Assembly (NCBI GenBank): GCA_015501605.1
Contig: JADNRZ010000014.1
Coordinates: 992,001 to 1,056,000 of the forward strand
Direction of reading: 5' to 3'
DNA length: 64,000 nt
From: Panaeolus papilionaceus
Lineage: Eukaryota; Basidiomycota; Agaricomycetes; Agaricales
In this document: one piece after another, positions 21,600-33,040 of the stretch
How the letters are laid out: each line of letters opens with the position of its first letter
How positions within the stretch are numbered: position 1 is the first letter of the stretch
Made by a program: the position numbers and the translations under genes
The notes under the pieces: model-generated
Database searches by the model: none
The model's input: the letters and a program-made list of their open reading frames with translations, nothing else
What the model was told of the DNA's origin: nothing

Positions 21600-22714
21600 A
21601 TGTGCTTCGCATCCAAGAGCCAAAAGAAGAACTTCTCTGACGGTCCAGAGAAGGAAACAAAATCCAAACCTTCCCGAAATGGTGTAACAGAAAATGGTAC
21701 AAAAGGCGCACCTTCTTCCACAGTTCCTTCCCAAACACAATCGGCCCCCAAAACCGAACAACCCCCTTCAGACAGTGCTCCAGTTCTTCCACCAGTTACC
21801 ACCACCAGTGAATCAACATCCATAATGGCTCCCAAGGTCGCTATCGTTATCTACTCAATGTACGGTCACATTGCCACATGTATGTATCCTTTGCTTGTCT
21901 CTATTCGATGTCTATAACGTGTATTTAGTGGCCGAGGCTCAGAAGAAAGGTATCGAGAGTGCCGGTGGCACGGCCGAAATATTACAGTACGTCGTCTGTA
22001 TCTGTACAAGCGTTCGTTGCTCATAACGTCGTCTCTCCTTAGAGTCCCTGAGACGCTACCCCAAGAGGTGCTCACGAAGATGTACGCCCCTGCTAAGCCC
22101 GACTACCCCATCATCACTCCCGACATCTTGGCCACCTACGACGCCTTCTTGTTGGGCATTCCTACTCGTTACGGAAACATGCCCGCCCAATGGAAGGTAT
22201 GAATCGATGTTCTTCTAGAGTTGATATCACCGATATAAATAGCTAACTTCATCCCATTTATAGTCCTTCTGGGATGCTACCGGTCAGCTTTGGGCTGGTG
22301 GAAAGCTCGCAGGAAAATACGCTGGCGTGTTTGTGTCGACTGCCGGCCCAGGTGGAGGACAGGAGTCTACAGTCATTAACACACTATCCACCCTTGCTCA
22401 CCACGGCATTCTATATGTTCCATTCGGCTACTCCCATGCATTCTCTGAGCTCTCCAATGTCGATGAAGTCCACGGTGGTGAGTACCTCTTTCCTTAACTT
22501 TACTTTCCCCCTCGAGCATGTGAAACCATCGAGCTTCCTTTCATATCCGCTGTCTATTATTCCGAAGTCTAAATCATTTTATCCAGGATCACCATGGGGC
22601 GCTGGAACCTTCGCTGGAAACATGGGTGCTCGCCAGCCCTCACCTCTCGAGCGTGAGGTGTCCGAGAGGCAAGGCAAGGCATTCTGGAATACAGTCTCGA
22701 AGGTTTCTTTCTAA
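21600..22714 (+). CDS. WrbA/Pst2-like NAD(P)H:quinone oxidoreductase, flavodoxin fold (277 aa)
   Basis: Five exons (21600-21879, 21929-21986, 22043-22196, 22264-22477, 22587-22714) sum to 834 nt. The core is a WrbA-family FMN-dependent quinone reductase, which reduces quinones by two electrons and limits oxidative stress. FMN-site blocks are [32 protein letters not shown] and P-F-G-Y. Fungal members include yeast Pst2/Ycp4 and the Alt a 7 type allergens. About 75 low-complexity residues precede the core (start [10 protein letters not shown], then Ser/Pro/Thr-rich); the core has its own internal M-A-P-K-V-A-I-V-I. Cys2 followed by a basic patch resembles a lipidation and membrane-attachment signal, as proposed for fungal homologues. 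Translation could also begin at the inner Met. Confidence 0.92.
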
Positions 22715-23834
22715 GTACATTCTACCATGTTATCTGTAATAGTAGGAGTATGATACCATATGCCCATATACTTCAATTCAAGCTCACGTCTTGCTTCAAA
22801 AAACGTACCATTTGTCAATTCCTGTGCGAATCTCAATTAATCAGAGTGCTGAAAGAGGGTGAATGTTCCTTCAGTCACCTAGCAGTGGGCATGACCAATG
22901 CATATGCATCACCTCGGGCCTATCACTCAAAAGTTGAGCTGCAACCATGTCGTCGAACTCCAATTGCGTTATCATTATTCAATCAGGCCTCAATACAATC
23001 AAGTCTTAGAGACGTGTTCACTTTCTTCAAAAGGCAACCTATTCGCAGAGCTCTGTTGGGGAGCAGGGAAACGGTTCGGATAAATAGACGATGGTGAGTA
23101 AAATATACTTGAAGGGCAAACACCACGCTTCACTATTCAAATTGGTGTCCCAAAATTATGAAGATCGTGCCCACGGGCTGCACCGCATGTGGATAAGTCG
23201 TGAGCTTGTCAGGGAGGCCGATGCCAGTCCTGGTATCAGAATCAGCGGAAGAAATCGAACTGTGGATGTATTACAACCAATGGACCACTGCCCTACTGGG
23301 CCCGTCTTTATCTGGACGTCGCTTCGACCTGGGATATCGGATCCTGATTTGTGATTATGTCCCATAAGTTCCCGACTCGCTGAATGAACAACCTATCTCG
23401 TGCATAAACGATGTCAGAAAATCGTGAGCGATAAATTGTCTTTGTTACATAGGATTTTCAGAATTGATTCAATATTTTTATGCAGAGCAGCCAGATAAAA
23501 TTATTCTGGGAGGGTTGGTGGACTTAGATATATATATTGCGTGGGCTCTATTGAGAATTATAACATGTATTTTAGGTTGATCCGCTATGGCTTCTTTTCA
23601 CACATAGCTCCTTAGAAACAGATTGCGAAGCTTTATAAATGACCCTCCGAGGGGGTATATATAAAAATCATTTCATCACGATTCTCCCCAATTTTATGGG
23701 TAGAACTACTATTACATCCGTTACATTATTTTGATACCATATGACATATGACATCCCTGCGACATACAATACTACATATTTCGAAATACTATAGTGCCGT
23801 TGCGCACGTGTCTTCCTGGACGGGGCCTTCAAGT
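22715..23834. other. interval between the flavodoxin-like gene and SDR1
   Basis: These are convergent 3' ends. No gene is supported; the frame at 23091-23354 (+) has no motif. Sequence from about 23400 on is AT-rich. Confidence 0.4.
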
Positions 23835-25113
23835 TCAATCGAAAAACAAGCCCCCATTGATCGAAACCTATTAAACATTCCATTAGTACGAGCTTGAGAT
23901 ACAGAACAAGTAAATGGAGCTTACACTTTGGCCTAGAGATTCGATAGTAAAGGTTTATGAGTAAGACAATCACGGAAAGCATTCGGGACCTGCCTGTTAT
24001 CCAGCATGCTTCTTTCGATACCAGGAAGCCTACGAGGTCCGCCACAAACTTGGGATCTCCACGATCTGGCTTGACTGGTGGCGTCATCTGGCGCTGCATA
24101 ATAGCCAGGGATTCGCTGTGGTTTGAGTCTTTGGAGAGGTCGCCAAGATAATTAAAGAGGGTCCCGACTATTCAATAGGAGTATGAGCAAACAAGGGGAA
24201 TAAAATCAGTACGAAGGCAGAAAACACGTACCGAGTGGTGTATCAATTAACGCTAACAAATGCAGGGTCAGCAAAATTCGAGAAAACTGCGGCCATAAAA
24301 ACAAGCACTTACCCGGGGCGTAGGCGTTAACTGTAATATTGTAACGCGCCAATTCCAGAGCTGATTGTCAGATTAACCCAGTTGATCAATGCCTTACATC
24401 GTTAGATAGATTCTTCCGGGCCTCTTACCAGCCGTTTGTGTTAGCCCACGGACAGCAAATTTACTTGCAGTATAGGCAGACGACAAGCTCAGGCCTTAAT
24501 ATTTTATTTGAATGCTGAAAAAGGTCATGGAGAATCCGTACTAACCTTGCTTTCCAGCGACTGAGGAAGCACCAATAATGCGACCTCCCTTTCCAAGAGC
24601 GATCAACTTCCTGGCTGCATGCTTGTAGCAGTGGAATACGCCGAGAACATTCACGTCCATAGTCCTCGCGAAGTCCTCTGATTTTGCTGGTGTGTGCATG
24701 GTGTGATCAGAGTCATTCGAGCACCTTTGTAAGGAGACGTATACATACAATCCACGAGAGGACCCATGATAGCGATGCCAGCATTCGCAACCATCTGAGC
24801 CACGCCAAATCAGCTTTATGATGCAGCAATCCTCTCTAAGGGATCCTATGGTACTCACGACGTCGAAACTTCCCATTTTCTCGGTGACATCGTCGATCAT
24901 CTTTTCGACTTCAGCTTCGATGACGACGTTGGCGAGAAATATTTGGGCCTCTCCTCCGTTACTCTTGATCTCTGCCGCGACTAGTTCAAGGTCAGCCTGT
25001 CTCGAAGGGAGGTCGTGCAGAGCAATAGCAAATCCATCCATCGACAAGCGGAGGGAGATAGCCTTGCCAATCCCCCCAGCAGCTCCAGTTACGAGTGCGA
25101 CACCTTGAGTCAT
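23835..25113 (-). CDS. short-chain dehydrogenase/reductase SDR1 (263 aa)
   Basis: Nine exons (24859-25113, 24749-24794, 24546-24686, 24429-24494, 24313-24360, 24232-24252, 23994-24167, 23925-23932, 23835-23867) sum to 792 nt. It is a classical NAD(P)-dependent SDR, closest in style to acetoin/butanediol dehydrogenases. It has T-G-A-A-G-G-I-G for the cofactor, V-A-N-A-G-I, a G-A-S-S catalytic Ser block, and Tyr155/Lys159 in A-Y-T-A-S-K. The C-terminus is I-T-G-Q-S-V-S-I-N-G-G. Two exons are tiny: 21 nt (24232-24252) and 8 nt (23925-23932). The intron before the 8-nt exon begins GCAGGT, so it is a GC-AG intron where the two paralogues have GT. It reads A-P-A-L-I-D-T-P-L where the paralogues have A-P-G. 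It is the most diverged of the three tandem copies. The substrate is unknown. Confidence 0.9.
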
Positions 25114-25554
25114 ATCGAAGAATTGTTTGTTTGATCAAGCTAAGGAAGTGGGAGGATTGATGTATTGAACAACAAGGCTCAGAACTCTTATACCGTTCAG
25201 CATCGGTACCCGACACCGCATGCCGAGTTCGATCGATCCCCTGCCCGAGGATAAGAGCTCCATGAGGCAAGTCTTTGAAGGCAGTGAGAGTGGAATCTGG
25301 TACGGCATCCTTTCGTATGTATACACTCTTATGGCACCTGTACACGTGAGCGCCAGGTTAGATACATTCGAGGTAAGTAATATCAGACGAACAACCTTAG
25401 GTATTGACAGGTTGTCATCGCGGTTTTTGTGGATCAGATACAATACAATTTTTCGAAGAGCAGCTGACCGCTTTGTAGGCGGCGAACAGTAGATTAAGCC
25501 GGTAGGACAAGCACACAGTACTGAGACACCTCAGAAAGACACGAGCTGAAGCGA
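25114..25554. other. spacer SDR1-SDR2
   Basis: About 440 bp holding the promoter of SDR1 and the 3' end of SDR2. No TATA box or other gene was recognised. Confidence 0.4.
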
Positions 25555-26888
25555 TTAATCACAATAAGCACCACCATTTACGGAGATCTGGAGTATCCAA
25601 TATCAATACGCGTACACTTCGAATACGAATTAATATACGACTCACACTCTGGCCTGGAGTGGGGAAAATAGTGTCATTACTGTGTCAGCTCAAGCACGGC
25701 AACAGGGGCATCATGTATACGTACCTGTGATCATTGAGGCATCCTTTGAGACCAAAAAAGAAACGACGCCAGCGACGTCATCTGGAGTGGAATCACGCCC
25801 CAGAACACCCAGTCCCGTGGACAAGGTCTAAACTCTGAAATAAATAACCAAAACAAGCAATTCGAAGTATCGACGTACGGTGTCTTTGGGAGGCTCAACG
25901 TCTTGCAGCTTCATCCTTGTTTCCAACAGCTCCTGTACTATGTATATGTACAAACCCACGTCGAGTTAGGCAATCATGTTGACCATCAGAAGAGGGTGGG
26001 AGACTTACACATAGAAGTGGACACCCCACCTATAAATTAGAGCATCGCGATCAGCATTGGACACGGTGGACATAGATGCGATCATACCTGGTGCGTATGC
26101 ATTGACAGTGATGCCGTATTTACCGAGCTCAGCAGCTATTATATGAGTGTCAGTGTCCAAATCAGCAATGTCTTCGTTGTCGAATAATAGTAGCTATCCA
26201 TTACCTGCTGATTGGGTGAGGCCTCGAACTGCAAATTTCGTCGAGCTGTAGAGACTCAAAAAAGGGTGCCCTTTGCGGGCCATTAGCACTGCAACTGAGA
26301 GCCATAGAAAGCAATAGCCCTCCTACCTTGCTTCGACGCGAGCGAAGCAGCCCCGACAATTCGGCCTCCCCTTCCTTGTTTAACCATTTGGAGAGCGGCG
26401 TACTTATAACACAGGAATGTGCCAGTGACATTGATGCTGAAAATCTTCTCTGCTTCCTCTTTTGACGCTATATGTTTTCATAAGTCAGCGCTCAGTTATG
26501 TTTCGTACAAGAGGCACGTACAGTCCAAAAAAGGTTTTGTGATACAGATCCCGGCATTGGCGACCATCTATAAATTTGTTCGTAAGTGCGCCGATGCGGA
26601 TTCCTGGAAGCCCTTACTTACAACGTCTACAGAGTTCCACTCTGTAACAGTATCCCCAATTAGCTTCACGACGTCACTTTCAGAAGTGACATCTCCCAAC
26701 TGGATGCGGGCTTGTCCACCCTCTGCTTCAATCTGTGAACGGACCGATTCAAGAGAGGGTTCCTGTCGCGCCAAATCGTTGAGCACGACCCGATAGCCAT
26801 CCTTGGCCAGTCGAAGGGCAATGGATCTACCTATCCCCTGGCCGGCACCAGTGACGATAGCGACTAAGGGTGAAGAGAGAGTAGACAT
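25555..26888 (-). CDS. short-chain dehydrogenase/reductase SDR2 (263 aa)
   Basis: Ten exons (26622-26888, 26522-26567, 26327-26467, 26205-26270, 26088-26135, 26009-26029, 25879-25937, 25725-25827, 25646-25653, 25555-25587) sum to 792 nt. Motifs are T-G-A-G-Q-G-I-G at 13-20, V-A-N-A-G-I after the first exon, G-A-A-S-L-A-S-K-Q-G around the catalytic Ser, Tyr159/Lys163 in L-Y-S-S-T-K, and a C-terminus G-Q-S-I-S-V-N-G-G-A-Y-C-D. Exon lengths match SDR3 almost throughout, including 46, 141, 66, 48, 21, 103, 8 and 33 nt. Relative to SDR1 one extra intron splits the substrate-loop exon (25879-25937 / 25725-25827). The acceptor used for 25827 is the second of two nearby AGs, because the first would bring in a stop codon. 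Confidence 0.92.
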
Positions 26889-27498
26889 CTGTGCAAAATA
26901 TAGAAGTGCGGTTAACGAAGTGGAGAGCTCGTAAACCCGTTCTTATATAGCAGTCTTCACCTAGAAACCCCCGCCACTCCGATAATAGGAGGATTACTAC
27001 TTCGGCTCCATGAGTCATCCACTGAATTCAAACCTCATTCGATGAGAATATCGGCGATGTGGCATTATTGCAATTTACGGGAGAGTAAGCTGAAAACGCC
27101 GTAGATTTCAATGAACGGTGTTGCACTGGACCGAAGATGATAAGACCTACACTTTGCGTAATGGAATGGAGGTCATATCCGAGGGCCTGGCTGAGATCCC
27201 AAGTGCCATTTGGCAACAAAAGAACGTTGCGCTGTCTTATCTCGAATCAGAGCGTCATGCCAGAGAGTTCCAGTTTCGTACAAAGGCAGTACGTGAGAAA
27301 GGAAAGATATTTTAAAGACCTCACATGTGGTCCTGTATTCATTCACGGTAAATGTCATCATGATGGAATAACTGATATCCACTGGCCCTTGTCAGTCAAT
27401 CAGGTTATTGTATTTGCTTGAGAATGAGCCACGGCATATGCTCGTTGAGATTGGTAAAATTACATTGTGTCCTGACTGTATGATTTGATACATTCCAT
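26889..27498. other. spacer SDR2-SDR3
   Basis: About 610 bp. Open frames at 27028-27219 (-) and 27118-27421 (+) show no motif. It holds the SDR2 promoter and the 3' end of SDR3. Confidence 0.4.
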
Positions 27499-28813
27499 TC
27501 AATCGCAGAATGCACCGCCGTTTACTGAGATCTGTAGGAGATTAGGAATCAGCGTTTTCAATATTGAGGCCACAAAATGAAGCTTGCTTACACTTTGACC
27601 TTGATTGGGAGACAGGCATCAGCAAAAAAAGAGATTCATACGACGGCTATAGGCGTACCTGTGATCATGCCGGCATCTTTTGACGCAATGAACGACACCA
27701 GACCGGCGATGTCGTCAGGCCTCATATCACGACCCATATGGCCAGATCCGCTGCGCAAAGGCTGCATATACATCACTATATGTAAGTAACCCTTGAAACA
27801 CCTTCAGGACAATTGACTCACTCCCGGAGGAGGCTCGATGCCGTCTAACCTCATTCGATCCTCCAAAAGTGCCCGGACTGGATCGTGTTCGTGGATCAGG
27901 CCACCGTTTAAATTTCCGAGGCATGAAACTTACGCATCTCGGTGTCTGTGGCGCCTATAGCTCTTCTTCAGGTGATGATTTCCACGAGATTGGTTAAGCT
28001 TTACGGACCTGGGGCATAGGCGTTCACAGTGATGTCGTACTTTCCCAACTCTCCCGCTACGGTAATAATTTAGTCGAGATATTGTGGGGAGAAAGGACTG
28101 CACTCACCCAGTGCTTGTGTCATGCCACGTACAGCAAATTTGCTTGCAGAATATAGGCTCGATTTCGCCAAACCTAGACAATAAATAGATCAAGATTGGC
28201 GCAATATGCGAAGGGGATGGTCTTACCTTGTTTAGCTCCTATAGACGCCGCCCCGATAATTCGCCCTCCTCGCCCTTGCTTGATCATTTGTAGAGCAGCA
28301 TATTTATAGCAGAGGAATGCCCCTTTGACGTTCACTGAAAAAACCTTGTCCATGTCCTCAAGCGTGCCTAATGAATATCGTCAGATGGGACCATTTTGGA
28401 GGTCAATGTAAGTGGGCGAAACTCGACTCACAGTCCACAAAGAGTTTGGTCAGACCTATGCCTGCGTTTGCGACCATCTACGTCGGTGAGGAGGACTGTG
28501 AGCTTCCTTTCGGATAGGGGGGATACAAAACACGAACAATATCCAGTGATCCGCACTCTTCTACAGTCCATTTAATCATATTAATGACATCCTCCTCAAC
28601 AGTGACATCACCAGTCTGAATAAAAGCATGGCCACCTTCCCTCTTAATTTGAAGGCGGACTTCCTCGAGAAGGCCAGCTTGTCGCTGAAGATCATTGAGG
28701 ACTACTCTGTGCCCATCTTTTGCGAGTCGCAAAGCGATACTTTTCCCGATGCCCTGGCCTGCACCAGTGACAATAGCAACGAGCTGGGATGTACTCTCTT
28801 GAGCTATGGTCAT
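27499..28813 (-). CDS. short-chain dehydrogenase/reductase SDR3 (265 aa)
   Basis: Ten exons (28538-28813, 28432-28477, 28227-28367, 28108-28173, 28009-28056, 27934-27954, 27822-27877, 27659-27761, 27592-27599, 27499-27531) sum to 798 nt. It is a classical SDR with T-G-A-G-Q-G-I-G, V-A-N-A-G-I-G, G-A-A-S-I-G-A-K, Tyr162/Lys166 in L-Y-S-A-S-K, and C-terminus G-Q-S-I-S-V-N-G-G-A-F-C-D. It is closest to SDR2, sharing the extra intron and most exon lengths, so these two are the younger duplicate pair. The 8-nt micro-exon (27592-27599) and the 21-nt exon (27934-27954) are conserved. Donors GTTCGT (after exon 1) and GTCCGT (after exon 5) are non-optimal, so splicing may be inefficient. Confidence 0.92.
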
Positions 28814-30990
28814 ATTTTGAGGTGGTCTGTTTCAAGACAGGAAAAGATGGGCGACGAGAAGCGGAAACAACGACAATAGACTGAAAGTGGCCATTCATAT
28901 ACTGCGATAGCTCTGACTTCCCATATTCCTAATCCCGGACCGATATCGCTGTCATATTGGCCAGTGCGTGTAGGAGATTTGGAGAAAGAGAAGCCCTGAA
29001 GATGCCTTTCGTGTAATCCCAATTCACTGATGACTTATTGTCGGGAAAAGATACGACACAGGAGTCTTGGGGTGCACCCTGGCCTAGGATGAACCTGCGA
29101 CGAATGCATTCTACCCTTGATTTCGCATTATTGAATGCATTGTTTCCACCTGTCTAATGCCTAAGTGGATCAATAAGTAGAGATGTGCTCAGAACCAGGC
29201 TTCTGTACCCACACCACGGTGTCACCACCAACCCAATAGAGTTTGAACGGCTGTAGCTTTCCGACGACCATAGCAGGGCACCTTGAAGTTCCCAGACCTT
29301 CAAATCCCATTGCTGGTATATTAGTCAGAGTCAGGTTGGAACTTGGTCGGAACGAGCAGCATAATAATGATTTTCGACGATGTGAAGTGGAAAGCATCGA
29401 AAGTTGAACGTCGAGCTCTTGGCTTGAGACGATATTTTTTCCAATCGATTATTATGAGCCAAAAATCGTCGCTTTTCTTGTAAAATTTCCGTATCGACGA
29501 ATCCTCATTTGCAAAGGGAGGGCAACATGAATCATGATGAACCAGAAAACTCACGCGGGGTGTGTATTGATTGTTGCTTTGCATTGGCCTCAGGCGCAAA
29601 CAATGGACACACAGAAGGTCAGGCTCACCACCAAATTTTGTTGTCAACGACCCCTCCTCCCCATTCCCTCAGGCTGCGCAACTGTCGACATAGACGATCA
29701 GGCAAGGGTTCGCAATTTTCTCAGACTCTTGAATCTCACTTTCGGCTGCTCTCCTGTTTTCTTTGGCTATAATCGCGGGTGCCTGCCCCAACAACGCTCG
29801 TTCAGTGACAATCTCATATCTACCTTAAAAGTATCTTGCGAGAATCGAGGCACATATCCTCCCAAAATTGCACCCAGGGTCTAGGTACATACTTTGGTGG
29901 TCAGCGGCCTAGTATGGAGAACCGTTCCCTTCAATTAACATGGGGTAAGGAACGGGCTTCTTGAAAACCACATGTAGAAAGCCGCTCTACCCTCGAAAGT
30001 TGGACTGGTGAAGCGACTAGCGATGCACTCCAACAACTTCTTCAATTTTCGTGTTTCTTCTTTCCTTTATTATGTCTTGGCTTTTCTTGGTCAGGCGGAA
30101 GCCGCAACGCCTATTTTTCTGTCACCTGTGCTGCGCTAAGTCGTCATTGAAGGATCCCAGAGGCCGTTGACTCGAAATCGAAACATACACGACCTGGTCT
30201 CAATCTTAATATAATCACGCATATTGTTTTTGAGTAGAACGTGTGCAGTGGCTTGTTTTCTAAAGAGGTGAAAAGTAGTCTCTCACACCCGACTATCCCT
30301 TCAAAACGGCGATTTTATCCACTGAAGAATTCAGGGACTGGTCACGTCGTCATACCCCTTGCATTGCCGCCAGGTTTCACGAGGATGTCGGAAATACTAA
30401 TACAATCCAATTCTCGACCCACTCTCAACTTCTCCCGTTATGATGACCCCACGGGGAAAATAACACATGCTAAAACATGCGTCGGATTTTAAGCTGGTCG
30501 AAGAAATGACGCCCACTGATGAAAATAACCTTCAAACTTTCAAAGTGTAATTTTGCTTGAACATCTGCGCCTCTATGCCCTTGGTCAGAAATATTTCGTG
30601 GCGCGCTTGTCTGGGTGAAATCTACTACCTCTGTCCCATCTCGTCTAGATAAGTAAATAAGAGGATATGAAGCTTGGTAACAATCGTTCACAAGTGTTCC
30701 CGGTGCATACCCTACCAGCTGATCAGTTTTAACACTTCTTTTATGATAGTCCCATCAATTTACCATGTGGGTCGAATACCTGGAAACAAACCTGGTACGC
30801 ATAACTGGCCCCGTGTACATTTCCTAATTATCCTTCAACTAGGTATGCAGCGGAAGAAGAATCAAACGCAACGCGCGTGAAACTGACCTCCAATGATGTG
30901 GTTTCTTCTGGAACATAGCACTTGTGCTTTACGCGTTCAGCTGATCACACTCTTATCCCGCATCCTGTTCTAACGTACAGAGGGTTACAC
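28814..30990. other. intergenic region (about 2.2 kb)
   Basis: This lies between the divergent SDR3 and HsbA genes. Frames at 29170-29397 (-, with a short ORF from an internal ATG at about 29312), 29509-29884 (+) and 30241-30492 (+) have no recognised motif or splice partners. No repeat was identified. Confidence 0.35.
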
Positions 30991-30998
30991 TATAAAAG
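30991..30998 (+). promoter_or_regulatory. TATA box of HsbA gene 1
   Basis: TATAAAAG lies 77 bp before the start codon at 31068. The same spacing (73-80 bp) is seen at all four HsbA genes in the window. Confidence 0.7.
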
Positions 30999-31067
30999 AG
31001 GCGGCCGATTGAGCTCAACTCGTTAGATTCTACACCCCCTTCTCTGCCCACCCACGAAATCTTTACG

Positions 31068-31844
31068 ATGAAGTTCTCCACTGGTCTCCTCACTGTCCTC
31101 TCCTTCGCCGCAGTTGCCCTTTCCAACCCCGTCAAGAGAGACGTTAACCAAGTCAAGGCTGACATTGCCAATATCGCCGCCAAGGTCACTGCCCTCGACG
31201 GCGCCATTACTGCTTTCCCCTTGACTGGTGGAACTCTCCTCGCCGCATTGGTAAGCTCCATGATTCAATCCGTTTCCCTTGCCCATATATTGAGTATCAC
31301 GATCATAGGGCATCCACAACAGCGCTGTCGCTCTTGAAACGACCCTCCAGACTGCTACTACCCATGTCACTGTAAGTCGGCGTGAATTCCTTCAGTTATG
31401 CGCTCAGTGCTGACCCTCCACGCTAGGAAACTGGTGCAGTCAATGAGACCGATGGCCTCGATATCCTCAACGCCGTGGCTGCCTTCTCGCCCAACATCCA
31501 ACACGCGCTCTCAGAGATCATCGTGAAGAAGCCTGCCTTCGCCGGTGAGAATTATTCCGAAACATTAGCGTTAACCTTGCATTAACAATGGAGCCATCTA
31601 GCCCTCCCCATCGGCGGTCTCCCCGCATTGATCTACCAGGATTTGAACAAACTCAAGACTAGCACTGGTGGCTTCGCAACTGCCCTCGTGACCAACGCAC
31701 CTGTACGAGTTCTTCCCAAGTTCTGAGTGATCTGGTACTAACGTTTCTCATTTTAACTAGGACGTCCTCAAGGACCAGGCCAACGATCTCAAGGATGCAG
31801 CTCTCGCCGGCTTCGATCCTGCCATTGCTGCCTATGCCCCCTGA
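31068..31844 (+). CDS. HsbA-family secreted surface protein 1 (182 aa)
   Basis: Five exons (31068-31250, 31309-31371, 31427-31544, 31602-31702, 31761-31844) sum to 549 nt. The product has an N-terminal signal peptide (cleavage near Ser19) and a dibasic Lys23-Arg24 that could be a Kex2 site. The rest is a helical Ala/Leu/Thr-rich domain of the hydrophobic surface binding protein A / cell-wall galactomannoprotein type (Pfam HsbA). Aspergillus HsbA binds hydrophobic surfaces and recruits secreted esterases; a similar surface role here is inference. It has no cysteines. It is diverged from the three tandem copies at 56-61 kb and has one more intron. Confidence 0.85.
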
Positions 31845-32431
31845 GCTCAACACTCGGTAGACACCTTTGTCCTTTGAAGTATTATTTATTGTTGAGGGAG
31901 CATTGCTGTCAGCGATGTATAGCCTTGATTCTCATATTATAAATAAATTACAAGTTCCTTCACCTGTCACTGCCGTCTCCCGCTCTACTGAGGACTTGAA
32001 TGAACCTCGAACTTGATCATTCGCCTTTCCATGCATGCTTGTTTAGTGTAATGATGATAGGGGCTGTTTATTCAATGATCATCTTCTTCGATGTTATAAT
32101 GACCAGAGATACTCGTTACGATTTCGGAAATGACTCGGAAGGGAAATTGGTGTACACGCCAATATACTCGCAATGTGAGATATCCACCGACCTATCGCAA
32201 TGCCTTTCCCAGCTTGAATTAAGCACTGGATACCCCCGATAAGAACAGAATCGGGCGCTTACAACAACTTTGCTCGAGAGTCGCTGGCTGCAACAGATAC
32301 CTATTTACTTTAGTTATGGAATTTGACGTTGTATTTCAATCCCTCTCATTTATCTCAAGATTATTTCACTGAATTTGCATTGATTGTACATTCGGACAGA
32401 AAGCCTCTGGATCGCCTAATCGTAAATTTAT
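31845..32431. other. interval between convergent genes
   Basis: No gene is supported. The sequence ATTATAAATAAATTACAAG at about 31935-31953 is a plausible polyadenylation region for the HsbA gene. Confidence 0.4.
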
Positions 32432-33040
32432 TTACTTTCGACCGGCTTTTTTTGCCGCAACTTGCGCACGAGTAATCTGCTTCTTCCATCCATAGCACTG
32501 GTTGCAAGCTGTGAAAAGCGCGGTAGTCGTTAGGAGAAGACAATCTATGGAGCCAGTCAAGATAGGACGAGTACGTACTGGTTGATCCGTGCTTCTTACA
32601 TTGGTAAACACCGTCCTTGTTGGTGCTGCTGGTAGGGCACTCGATGGGTTCGCGGTCAATGGTGTCCAACTAGGATATGGCAATAATACGTCAGAATCAG
32701 CCCTCAGAGATATACGATGTCCCATCATCGATGCATCAATCCCAAACATCAAAGACGATGAGTCGCATCAGGAGACATGATACTCCAAGGTAATGACTGT
32801 TTGACGCAGAATGTCACAGATGACGACTATCTTGCGAGACAAGTTCGAATGAGACGATCTGAGATAGGAGACTTACACCATAGAAGCTGTCGTTTTCCTC
32901 TCTCATATCACAGTCACATTCAGTGCACTACAATTGAATTAATACTTCATAAACTCCAACCATCGAAAAGGGTGACTAACCACTTCCTTCAAGTGCGATG
33001 CACAGAACACGGCATCATTGACTTCAACGGTGGCAGACAT
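32432..33040 (-). CDS. small Cys-rich protein, probable zinc-binding (92 aa)
   Basis: Four exons (32981-33040, 32877-32927, 32579-32669, 32432-32508) sum to 279 nt. The protein starts M-S-A-T-V-E-V-N-D and carries V-C-T-E-C-D-C-D-M-R-E-E-N-D near residues 20-33. After a polar loop comes Y-Q-C-K-K-H-G-S-T-T-C-N-Q-C-Y-G-W-K-K-Q-I. The C-x2-C-type pairs and the C-K-K-H-G / C-N-Q-C block suggest a compact zinc site. The C-terminus is Lys/Arg-rich (A-A-K-K-A-G-R-K). It fits a conserved uncharacterised agaricomycete family; the function is unknown, and nucleic-acid or protein binding is a guess. A TATA-like TTATAAAAG lies about 200 bp upstream on the minus strand (33238-33246). Confidence 0.75.

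Noticed and set aside
22750..23354. Plus-strand frames after the flavodoxin-like gene
   Set aside because: No motif, no exon partners, and located in the 3' flank of a gene that clearly ends at 22714.
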